Positions 28,968 through 37,114 of a stretch of DNA of 64,000 nt are shown piece by piece. Under the pieces are notes generated by a model. That model was not told the origin of the DNA. It saw only the letters and a program-made list of their open reading frames with translations, and did not search any database. The translations under genes and the position numbers were made by a program. The first letter of the stretch is position 1, and the number at the start of each line of letters is the position of its first letter. Source of the DNA: Eubacterium sp. AM49-13BH (GTDB taxonomy: Bacteria > Bacillota > Clostridia > Lachnospirales > Lachnospiraceae); assembly GCF_003464165.1 (NCBI RefSeq), contig NZ_QSEK01000001.1, positions 68,389-132,388 on the forward strand, written 5' to 3'.

Positions 28968-30545
28968 ATGTCTATGATATGTTATAAGGGAAAGGTTCTT
29001 ACAGTAGACAGCAATGATACAGTAGCCGGTTATCTCGTTGAGGATAAAGGAAGAATCGTGTATGTTGGTAATGAACTGCCAGAACAGTATAAGAATGTGC
29101 AGACAGTTGAACTTGGAAAGAAGGTGCTGGTTCCGGCATTCGTAGATACACATCAGCATATGGCATCATTTTCTACATTTCACGCAGGACTTAATGTTAT
29201 GGATGCAGAGTCCAATGAAGAGATTGCACAGATGGTTAAAGAATTCGTGCAGTCAAGCGGTAATAAAAAGACACTTATAGCATTCGGTGCGTCACCATAT
29301 TCAGTTAAAGAAGGAAGACTTATAAGCAGGGAAGAATTAGATAAGGTATGCCCTGATAAGGAAATCATGGTTGTCAAATATGATGGACATGCGTGCATAA
29401 TTAACAGCAAGCTTCTTGATAAGCTGAAGGGGAAAGTAAGTAAGTTAAGAGGTTATCACGAAGATACCGGTGAGATGAATCAGGAGGCATTCTTTGAATG
29501 CTCTGATTACATTACTAATTCACTTTCTATTATTGAACTGTTTAAGAATATGCAGATTGCCATTGATTTTCAGGCGTCTCATGGAATTGGCTGTATTCAT
29601 ACTGTAAGTGGTGTGGGTTTTACAGGCAATCTTGATATTACATTTGAAAAAATATTTGCAAAATCCTTAACTAATGGATTTCAGGTAAGAGTATTCCCAC
29701 AGTCAATGAATGTTGATGTCGCATTAAAGAGAAAACTGCCAAGAATAGGCGGGTGTTTTGAATGTGCGCTTGACGGATGCTTCGGTTCACACGATGCAGC
29801 TATGAATGAACCATATATTGATTCTTTAGGCGGTGACGGAGTACTTTATTATGATGATGAAAAGGTTATTGATTTCTGCAAGAAGGCTAACAGAGCCGGA
29901 CTGCAGATAGAGATGCATGCGATTGGGGATAAAGCATTTGACCAGGCATGCAGGGCACTTAAGGCGGCACTTGACGATTATCCAAGAAAAGACCACAGAC
30001 ATGGAATTATACATGACTGTCTTCCAACTGAAGAGGGAATTAAGATATGCAGGGACTATAATATACAGATGCCTGTACAGAGTGCTTTTATTAACTGGAA
30101 ACAGGAACCTGATGAGTATCTTGAAAGTATTATGGGTAAAGAAAGAACAGAAAGGCTTAATCCGCTCAGAACATTTAATGAGAATGGAATAGTTGTTTCG
30201 TGCGGTTCTGATGCTCCATGTACATCACCGGATCCTATCGTATGGATTGACAAAGCTGTTAATAATATGAATCAGTCTCAGGCAGTATCGGTTCAGGAAG
30301 CACTAAGGATGTGTACATATAATGGATATTATGTAACATTTGACGAGAAAGAAAGAGGAAGCCTTGAGGCAGGAAAGATTGCCGATATGGTGGTTCTTTC
30401 AGATGATTTGTATTCAGTTGACAAGAAGGATATAAAGAACATTAAGGTAGAGGGACTTATACTTTCGGGGAAAAAGTATGAATCATGCAGAGAAAATGTA
30501 ATCAAAGCAGTGATTCGAGGAATGTTCTCAGGAAACATGGCATAA
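28968..30545 (+). CDS. Amidohydrolase-family metal-dependent hydrolase (YtcJ/AepA-like)
   Basis: A TIM-barrel metal hydrolase of about 525 residues in the amidohydrolase-3 group. VPAFVDTHQHMASFSTF holds the first metal histidines, EMHAIGDKAFDQ and RHGIIHDCLPT the later ones, and SCGSDAPCTSPDPI the final Asp; KIADMVVLSDDLYSVD is the typical C-terminal strand. Start 28968 or 28974; the GGGAAGG site fits 28974 slightly better. It lies between two nucleotidyltransferase genes. It could release an amino alcohol or amino acid from an N-acylated precursor, to feed the kinase and cytidylyltransferase. Substrate unproven. Confidence 0.87.
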   Translation: MSMICYKGKVLTVDSNDTVAGYLVEDKGRIVYVGNELPEQYKNVQTVELGKKVLVPAFVDTHQHMASFSTFHAGLNVMDAESNEEIAQMVKEFVQSSGNKKTLIAFGASPYSVKEGRLISREELDKVCPDKEIMVVKYDGHACIINSKLLDKLKGKVSKLRGYHEDTGEMNQEAFFECSDYITNSLSIIELFKNMQIAIDFQASHGIGCIHTVSGVGFTGNLDITFEKIFAKSLTNGFQVRVFPQSMNVDVALKRKLPRIGGCFECALDGCFGSHDAAMNEPYIDSLGGDGVLYYDDEKVIDFCKKANRAGLQIEMHAIGDKAFDQACRALKAALDDYPRKDHRHGIIHDCLPTEEGIKICRDYNIQMPVQSAFINWKQEPDEYLESIMGKERTERLNPLRTFNENGIVVSCGSDAPCTSPDPIVWIDKAVNNMNQSQAVSVQEALRMCTYNGYYVTFDEKERGSLEAGKIADMVVLSDDLYSVDKKDIKNIKVEGLILSGKKYESCRENVIKAVIRGMFSGNMA

Positions 30546-30558
30546 GGAGATATGTATA

Positions 30559-32318
30559 ATGAGAAAAGAAGAGTTTTATGTATTGAACAGTTTGTATAAT
30601 GGAAGCATTGGAAGAGCTGGCTGCACTTATGATGTTGAGGAGACAAAAGCTCTTAATGACACAGATATTTATAATAAACTTGTAAAAACAGGGTATATTG
30701 AAAAAGAGTCTGGTAGTATTACAAAGACTGGATTAGAGGCGCTTGAACCATACAGGGTTAATAATGCCGTTATTCTTGCAGCTGGCGCATCTACACGATT
30801 TATTCCTTTATCACTCGAACAGCCAAAGGGTCTTTTTGAAGTAAAGGGTGAACGTCTTATTGAGAGACAGATAAAGCAGCTTCAGGATGCTGGTATTAAG
30901 AATATTACAGTTGTACTTGGCTATAAGAAGGAGATGTTTTACTATCTTGAAGACAAGTATGGTGTAAAGTTCATTATTAATGATTCATTTAATATAAAGA
31001 ATAATATTGAAAGTCTTTATCTTGCAAGAAAAGAACTTAAGAATACGTACATATGCGTAAGTGACAGTTATTATATAGAGAATCCGTTTAATCAGTTTGA
31101 ATATCATACATTTTATTCAGGTTATTATGGAAAGGAAACAACAGATGAAGTATATGCAAGAGCTGATGGATTTGGAAAGATAACAAGAATTGCTAAGGAT
31201 AATAAGATTGATGGCTATGTTCTTATGGGACATTCATTCTGGAGAAAAGAATTCTCAGAAGCATTTATTAATCAGGTTGAGGCTGTCCGGGAATCTGGAA
31301 TATATAATAACTGCTATTGGGAGATTCTTGTAAAGGATAAGCTGGATGAAATGCCTGATATTTATTTTAAGGAATATCTTCCGGGTAATATATTTGAATT
31401 TGATTATTTTGATGAGCTTAGAAAGTTTGATTCACAGTATCTTGGACATACGCACAGTGAGATAATAAGAAATATCAAGCTTGTATTCAGATGTGATGAG
31501 GAAGATATAATTGATTTCAGAAATGTAAGCGAAGGAATGACCAACACATCATTTATATTCAAGATTGACGGAGTTGATTATATATATAGGCATCCGGGCG
31601 ATGGAACAGAAAGTATAATCAATAGAAGAAATGAAAAAAAATCACTTATCAAAGCCAAAGAAGCAGGTGTAGATCCTACATACATATATGCAGATGTTAA
31701 TGAGGGCTGGAAGATATCCATATTCATTCCAGAATTCAGAGAACCTGATTATAATTCTTTTGAGGACTCAAAGAAGATATTGGCTGTTTTAAGAAAGCTG
31801 CATAAGGCAGATATAACAGCTGATTATGGAATGAAACCTTGGGAAGATGCACTTGATATGGAGAAGCTTCTTGAGAAGAAAGATCCTGTGTGCTTCGTTC
31901 AGTATGAAGGACTTAAGAACAGCATAGGACAGTTGTATAAGATGACTCTTGGAGATGGTATTGAAAAATGCTTCTGTCATGGAGATACATATAAGCCGAA
32001 CTGGATGATAAGACCGGATGGAAGTGTCATACTTATTGACTGGGAGTATTCTGGATATTCTGACCCGGGAATTGATGTTGGATATTATGTGGTTGATGCC
32101 ATGTATGATTTTGATAAGGCTGAGGAATTCATAAAGGAATACCTCAGGAAGATTATAATGAGACAACAAGATTTCATTATATGGCATATATTGCTATTAT
32201 TGCGTACTACTGGTTTGTATGGGCTATGTACAGGGAATCATGTGGTGCAGATATGGGAGAGGCATTGGAGAACTGGCGAGACATGGCAGTTAAATATGCT
32301 GAGTACCTTTTGAAATAA
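30559..32318 (+). CDS. Winged-helix / LicC-like nucleotidyltransferase / choline kinase fusion, 3' frameshift
   Basis: Three domains: winged helix (1-66), LicC-like cytidylyltransferase (about 72-305; AVILAAGASTRFIPLSLEQP then KGLFEVKGERLIERQ) and a LicA-type choline/ethanolamine kinase (about 310-585; MTNTSFIFKIDGVDYIYR, CFCHGDTYKPNWM with the phosphotransfer HGD-x4-N motif at about 473, LIDWEYSGYSDPGIDVGYY). It could phosphorylate and CDP-activate the same alcohol. The open frame ends at 32313 with an unlikely tail. In the frame one base back, from about 32145, comes EDYNETTRFHYMAYIAIIAY then YWFVWAMYRE and a stop at 32316-32318, the normal choline-kinase ending. One missing base in TACCT(N)CAGGAAG explains it. 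Confidence 0.88.
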
Positions 32319-32327
32319 ATAATATTA

Positions 32328-32365
32328 AAAGGACACTGTATTATGTAAGAACAGTGTCCTTTTTT
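32328..32365 (+). terminator. Rho-independent terminator
   Basis: Perfect stem AAAGGACACTGT (32328-32339) with ACAGTGTCCTTT (32351-32362), continuing into TTTTTT. It separates the kinase fusion from the YidC-phosphotransferase gene, which therefore needs its own promoter. Confidence 0.92.
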
Positions 32366-32431
32366 GTGTGCAAAACATGTAAAATTTATATTGGGTATGT
32401 AAAAAAAGTATATCGGATATGTAAAAACACC

Positions 32432-32518
32432 TTTCAATAATTGATAATAAGTGATATGATTAATTATTGTGTTGGATGACTCTGACACAATCAATAAAAT
32501 CTTCAAAAGAGGAGTCAT
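32432..32518 (+). promoter_or_regulatory. Promoter and structured leader of the YidC-fusion gene
   Basis: An extended -10 TGATATGAT ends at 32460, with a weak -35 TTTCAA at 32432-32437. The leader holds two mutually exclusive pairings: ATTGTGT (32466-32472) with ACACAAT (32485-32491), and ATGACTC (32476-32482) with GAGTCAT (32512-32518). The latter covers part of the AGAGGAG ribosome site. This layout could control translation; I see no known riboswitch. Confidence 0.35.
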
Positions 32519-32520
32519 TT

Positions 32521-34422
32521 ATGGAAATATTATCGACAGCCTTAGGTTATGTAATGAATTTTTGTTACAAATTGCTGCATGATTATGGATTGGCAATTAT
32601 ATTATTCACTCTGATAAGTAAGATTGTTCTCTTACCTGTATCAATCTGGGTACAGAAGAATTCAATTAAAATGGTTAAGATGCAGCCTGATATTAACAGG
32701 ATTTTTATTAAGCATTATGGGGATAAGGATGAGATAGCAGAGGAACAGTCTAAGCTTTATAAAAAAGAAAAATATAATCCACTGGCATCACTTATACCTC
32801 TTATTATACAGATAATACTTCTGCTTGGAGTTGTTGCAGTTATCAAAGACGGAATTAATGAAGGTGTTGCGAACATGAAGTTCTGTGGCTATGACCTTAC
32901 ATGGATTACTACAAAACAGTGGGGATTATCAATAATAACACCAATTATAGCAGGTGTCTCAGCATGGCTTTTATGTGTTGCACAGAATGCAAGTAACGTA
33001 TTACAGGCAGAACAGAGTAAGCTTAATAAGTATGGTATGATGATATTTTCAGTAGGTCTGTCGTTATATTTAGGATGCTTTGTATATGCAGGAGTAGCTC
33101 TTTACTGGACTGCCAGCAACATATTTGCAATTCTTCAGTTATATCTTCTTAACTGGGCGATTAATCCTAAGAATTATGTTGATTATGAGGCTCTTGAGGA
33201 AACTAAGAAAGAACTTGCAGAGATTGAAGCTCTTGGTACGAAAAAAGGTAAAAGAAACAAAGAAGATATTAAGAGAGAAAAAGCTGATTATAAAAAGTTT
33301 TTCTCTGTTGTTAATAAACATCTTGTCTTCTATTCAGAGGGCTCAGGTTTTTATAAGTATTTTAAAGGGATAATTGAATACATACTTAATAATACGAATA
33401 TTACAATTCATTATGTAACAAGTGATCCAGATGATCAGATATTCAGAATTGCAGAAAAAGAAAGTAAGATTAAACCTTATTATATAGGGGAAAAGAAACT
33501 TATAACACTTATGATGAAGATGGATGCAGATGTTGTTGTTATGACTATGCCTGATATTGAGAATTATCACATTAAGAGAAGTTATATCAGAAAAGATATT
33601 AATTATGTTTATGTTCCTCATGGCATGGACAGCCTTAATATGACAATGCGAACCGGATCAATGGATCATTATGACTCTGTATTATGTACAGGAAAGATTC
33701 AGAAAGAAGAAATAGAAAAAACTGAAGAAGTGTATAATCTTCCTAAGAAGGAGCTTGTCGAGTGGGGATATTCATTGCTTGATGAGATGCGTGAGGATTA
33801 TGCAAAGATGCCAAAGAAGGAAAATGATATTAAGTCAATACTTATTGCTCCATCATGGCAGAAAGATAATATTGTAGACAGCTGTCTTGAGGACATACTT
33901 GATAATCTTAAGGGACATGGTTATAAGATTACAGTCCGACCACACCCACAGCATGTAAGACATATGCCTGAGAAGATGGAAGGACTTAAAGAAAGATATA
34001 AGGATGATACAGATATAGAGATTCAGACTGATTTTTCATCAAACAGTACTGTTTTTGAGGCAGATCTTATGATTACAGACTGGTCAGGTATAGCATATGA
34101 ATATGCTTATACTACATGTAAACCGGTTCTTTTCATTGATACACCAATTAAGATAATGAATCCTGAATACAAAAAGATTGGAATTGAGCCACTTAATATA
34201 TGGATGAGATATGAAATCGGGCGTGTACTTAAGCTTGATGAAATTGATAAGACAGCTGATACAGCAGCAGAGATGCTGGCAGCTTCTGATACATATAAGG
34301 ACAGCATAGACAGATTTGTTAAAGAATATGTGTATAATCTTGGCAGTAGTGCATCGGTTGGAGCTAAATATATTATTCAGGAAATTCAAAAAGCAATTAA
34401 AAGACATAAGGAACAAGAGTAA
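32521..34422 (+). CDS. YidC/Oxa1-type insertase domain fused to a CDP-glycerol-type glycerophosphotransferase
   Basis: A 633-residue fusion. Residues about 20-230 match YidC/Oxa1/Alb3: DYGLAIILFTLISKIVLLPV with Lys34 where YidC has its groove Arg, KMVKMQPDINRIFIKHYGD, KEKYNPLASLIPLIIQI and ALYWTASNIFAILQLYLLNW. A charged linker (about 235-275) leads to a TagB/TagF-like domain (about 280-620) with NYVYVPHGMDSLNM, SILIAPSWQKDNIVD, KITVRPHPQHVRHM and DLMITDWSGIAYEYAYTTCK. The ATG at 32521 has AGAGGAG; a longer frame from 32467 would start in the leader. It lacks the lipoprotein signal of most Gram-positive YidCs. The enzyme part probably polymerises or transfers a phospho-alcohol, and the YidC part may anchor it and open a path through the membrane. 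No function for this fusion is known to me. Confidence 0.88.
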   Translation: MEILSTALGYVMNFCYKLLHDYGLAIILFTLISKIVLLPVSIWVQKNSIKMVKMQPDINRIFIKHYGDKDEIAEEQSKLYKKEKYNPLASLIPLIIQIILLLGVVAVIKDGINEGVANMKFCGYDLTWITTKQWGLSIITPIIAGVSAWLLCVAQNASNVLQAEQSKLNKYGMMIFSVGLSLYLGCFVYAGVALYWTASNIFAILQLYLLNWAINPKNYVDYEALEETKKELAEIEALGTKKGKRNKEDIKREKADYKKFFSVVNKHLVFYSEGSGFYKYFKGIIEYILNNTNITIHYVTSDPDDQIFRIAEKESKIKPYYIGEKKLITLMMKMDADVVVMTMPDIENYHIKRSYIRKDINYVYVPHGMDSLNMTMRTGSMDHYDSVLCTGKIQKEEIEKTEEVYNLPKKELVEWGYSLLDEMREDYAKMPKKENDIKSILIAPSWQKDNIVDSCLEDILDNLKGHGYKITVRPHPQHVRHMPEKMEGLKERYKDDTDIEIQTDFSSNSTVFEADLMITDWSGIAYEYAYTTCKPVLFIDTPIKIMNPEYKKIGIEPLNIWMRYEIGRVLKLDEIDKTADTAAEMLAASDTYKDSIDRFVKEYVYNLGSSASVGAKYIIQEIQKAIKRHKEQE

Positions 34423-34445
34423 CGTCAGATTACTAGGAGGGGATT

Positions 34446-36257
34446 ATGCAGGCAATTATTTTAGCAGCGGGAATGGGAAAGCGTTTAAAGGAACTTACCC
34501 AGAATAATACCAAATGTATGGTAAAGGTTAATGGAGTATCGCTTATAGACAGGCTTTTGCATCAGCTTGAGAAACAACATCTCTCAAGAATAGTGATTGT
34601 TGTGGGCTATGAAGGACAGAAGCTGATTGATTATATAGCGACATTGGGAATTAAGACACCAATTTCATATATTGATAATGCGGTATATGATAAGACAAAC
34701 AATATTTATTCACTTGCGCTGGCAAAGAATTATCTTATGGAAGAAGATACTCTGCTTTTTGAATCAGATGTAATTATTGAGGATTCTGCAATTGATGAAC
34801 TTGTAAAAGATCCGAGAGATATACTTGCCATGGTAGATAAATATGAGAGCTGGATGGATGGTACATGTGTAAAGCTTGACGAATATGATAATATTGTTGC
34901 ATTTGTTCCAGGAAAGAGCTTTGATTTTAAGGAAAAAGAGGAATACTATAAAACTGTAAATATCTACAAATTCAGCAAACATTTTTCACAGGATATATAT
35001 GTTCCTTTCCTTGAGGCATATTGTAGTGCATTAGGAGAAAATGAATATTATGAACAGGTTCTTAGAGTTATAACGATGCTGGACACACCTGGAATTAAAG
35101 GTATGAGATTATCAGGTCAGAAATGGTATGAAATAGATGATGAACAGGATCTTGATATAGCAACAACACTTTTTGCTCCAGATGATGAGACAAGAATTAA
35201 CCTTATGCATAAAAGATATGGAGGATTCTGGAGATATCCGGGATTGTTGGATTTCTGTTATCTTGTTAATCCTTATTATCCGCCTAAAAAGCTTAAGGAT
35301 GAACTGCGTGCAAGCTTTGATACACTTTTGACAGAATATCCTTCAGGTATGGGAGTTAATTCTTTACTTGCAGCTAAGAATTTTGGTGTTCATAAAGACA
35401 ACATAATAGTTGGAAATGGAGCCGCAGAACTTATTAAGTCACTTATGGAGAGCTTTTCTGGAAAGACAGGCGTTATCAGACCTACATTTGAAGAATATCC
35501 TAACAGATATGCTGTTGAAGACGAAGTGGTATTTACACCGTCAAATGATAATTATACATATTCAGTTGAAGAACTGATAGAGTTCTATACATGCAACAAA
35601 GTAGATAATATTATTATTATTAATCCTGATAATCCATCTGGTAATTATCTGAAAAAGGAAGAAATTATAAGATTAATAAAATGGACAGACAGTCAGGGAA
35701 TAAAGCTGGTGGTTGATGAGTCATTTGCTGATTTCTCAGATGAACCGGATAATTCTCTTATAGAACAGAAATTTATCGAAACATATAGAAGATTATATGT
35801 TATGAAAAGTATATCTAAATCATACGGTGTACCGGGACTGAGGCTTGGAATCCTTGTTTCCTCAGATACAGCAGCGATTGCAGCAATGAAAAAAGATGTT
35901 GCAATATGGAATATTAATTCATTTGGAGAGTATTATCTTCAGATTGCAGAAAAGTATAAGAAAGATTATGCAGCTGCAATGGACAAATTCCGCGTAGAAA
36001 GAAAAAGGTTCTATAATGAACTGGAGCAGATATCTGGTATAAGAGTTATCCCATCACAGGCTAATTATTTTATGATTGAGATAACTAATGGAATGACAGC
36101 AAAAGAACTTATGATAAAACTGTTTAAGAATCATTATCTGCTTATAAAGGATCTTACATCAAAAGTACATGATGGAAAACAGTATATAAGAATTGCAATC
36201 AGAAATGATGCAGATAACAACAAGATGCTTGAAGCATTAAAAAAGGAACTTAATTAA
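34446..36257 (+). CDS. LicC-like nucleotidyltransferase fused to a PLP-dependent aminotransferase/decarboxylase
   Basis: A 603-residue two-domain protein. Residues 1-235 are a cytidylyltransferase-type domain (QAIILAAGMGKRLKELTQNN then TKCMVKVNGVSLIDRLLHQL, VYDKTNNIYSLALAK, LLFESDVII). Residues about 250-603 are a fold type I PLP enzyme of the HisC/CobD kind: RYPGLLDFCYLVNPYYPP, VGNGAAELIKSLMES, INPDNPSGNYL, VVDESFADFSDEPDNS and SISKSYGVPGLRLGIL with the PLP Lys near 457. The opening of this domain is most like CobD, which decarboxylates threonine phosphate. A phosphoserine decarboxylase activity would give phosphoethanolamine for CDP activation by the first domain. A transaminase (as in PntC-AEPT phosphonate fusions) is the alternative. 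It follows the YidC fusion by 23 bp. Confidence 0.85.
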   Translation: MQAIILAAGMGKRLKELTQNNTKCMVKVNGVSLIDRLLHQLEKQHLSRIVIVVGYEGQKLIDYIATLGIKTPISYIDNAVYDKTNNIYSLALAKNYLMEEDTLLFESDVIIEDSAIDELVKDPRDILAMVDKYESWMDGTCVKLDEYDNIVAFVPGKSFDFKEKEEYYKTVNIYKFSKHFSQDIYVPFLEAYCSALGENEYYEQVLRVITMLDTPGIKGMRLSGQKWYEIDDEQDLDIATTLFAPDDETRINLMHKRYGGFWRYPGLLDFCYLVNPYYPPKKLKDELRASFDTLLTEYPSGMGVNSLLAAKNFGVHKDNIIVGNGAAELIKSLMESFSGKTGVIRPTFEEYPNRYAVEDEVVFTPSNDNYTYSVEELIEFYTCNKVDNIIIINPDNPSGNYLKKEEIIRLIKWTDSQGIKLVVDESFADFSDEPDNSLIEQKFIETYRRLYVMKSISKSYGVPGLRLGILVSSDTAAIAAMKKDVAIWNINSFGEYYLQIAEKYKKDYAAAMDKFRVERKRFYNELEQISGIRVIPSQANYFMIEITNGMTAKELMIKLFKNHYLLIKDLTSKVHDGKQYIRIAIRNDADNNKMLEALKKELN

Positions 36258-36273
36258 AAAGGAGATAAAAAGT

Positions 36274-36492
36274 ATGTTGACATTATTAAATTTAAATGTA
36301 GCAGGTTACATTGACCCATCTGTTATGACTTATGCCATTCAGGCTATTGCCGGAGTGATAATTGCTGTTGGTGCATTTCTTGGTATTTATTTAAGAAAGG
36401 CAAAGAAAAAGCTTAATAACAAGCTTGGCATTGATGAAAACAGAAACAAGGAAGTTGAGACAGATGATATCGTTATCAACGAATCAAAATAA
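36274..36492 (+). CDS. Small single-pass membrane protein
   Basis: A 72-residue protein with one membrane helix (about 17-42; IQAIAGVIIAVGAFLGIYLR) and a charged cytoplasmic tail KKLNNKLGIDENRNKEVETD. AAAGGAG precedes the ATG. It closes the head-group operon, 16 bp after the nucleotidyltransferase/PLP fusion and just before a terminator. I do not recognise the family. Place and topology suggest a small partner subunit for the YidC-phosphotransferase fusion, which is inference only. Confidence 0.75.
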   Translation: MLTLLNLNVAGYIDPSVMTYAIQAIAGVIIAVGAFLGIYLRKAKKKLNNKLGIDENRNKEVETDDIVINESK

Positions 36493-36507
36493 TAAATGAA
36501 TTTTCAG

Positions 36508-36535
36508 GACGCCGTTTCAACACGGCGTCTTTTTC
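36508..36535 (+). terminator. Rho-independent terminator
   Basis: Stem GACGCCGT (36508-36515) with ACGGCGTC (36522-36529), loop TTCAAC, followed by TTTTTCTT. It ends the 26539-36492 locus. Confidence 0.93.
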
Positions 36536-36564
36536 TTGATTTGTTATTGATAAAAGTATAAAAT
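36536..36564 (+). promoter_or_regulatory. Promoter of the GtrA/Dlt-like operon
   Basis: TTGATT at 36536-36541 and TAAAAT at 36559-36564 with a 17-bp spacer, directly after the terminator and 38 bp before the gtrA-like ATG. Confidence 0.6.
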
Positions 36565-36601
36565 AGTATGGCGTTATATCAATAAAAACAGTGAGGTAAT
36601 T

Positions 36602-37102
36602 ATGAGTAACAATACAGATAATAATATGCAGGAAATTAAGCCGGATATATTTGATAAGATTATGCATCTGCCGGGTCTGAGGGTGTTTGAACCATTGTAT
36701 AAGAAGTATAAGGAAGTACTTCTGTATCTTTTCTTTGGAGTACTTACAACAGTGGTGAGTATAGGTTCATATGCATTCTTTAATGTTACACTTGGAATTA
36801 ATGAGCTTATTGCAAATGTTATTTCATGGGTGCTTGCAGTACTTTTTGCATTCTTTACTAACAGGATATGGGTGTTTGCAGCACCAACTAAGACTGTGGA
36901 AGAATTTATGAAACAGTTAGTTTCATTTGCAGGTGGAAGAGTATTAACTCTTGTAATTGAGGAGATAATTCTTCTTGTATTCATTACAATGCTGCATTTC
37001 AACAGTATGTTAATAAAGTTTATTGCGCAGGTGGTTGTAATTATACTTAATTATGTTATAAGCAAGCTGCTTGTATTCAGAAAAGATAAGAGTAAGAAGT
37101 AA
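36602..37102 (+). CDS. GtrA-family membrane protein
   Basis: A 166-residue protein with four helices. YLFFGVLTTVVSIGSYAFFN, NVISWVLAVLFAFFTNRIWV and FVSFAGGR-like text (QLVSFAGGRVLTLVIEEI) are typical of GtrA proteins, which are thought to flip polyprenyl-phosphate sugars or help the glycosyltransferases that make them. Three suitable GT2 synthases lie in this window (9021, 51265, 57813). It is first in the operon with the Dlt-like genes, 12 bp before the adenylation enzyme. Confidence 0.9.
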   Translation: MSNNTDNNMQEIKPDIFDKIMHLPGLRVFEPLYKKYKEVLLYLFFGVLTTVVSIGSYAFFNVTLGINELIANVISWVLAVLFAFFTNRIWVFAAPTKTVEEFMKQLVSFAGGRVLTLVIEEIILLVFITMLHFNSMLIKFIAQVVVIILNYVISKLLVFRKDKSKK

Positions 37103-37114
37103 AAGGAGAAGGTA

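Noticed and set aside
32467..32520. Upstream start for the YidC-fusion gene
   Set aside because: The extension runs through the structured leader; ATG 32521 has AGAGGAG and begins the YidC-type sequence.
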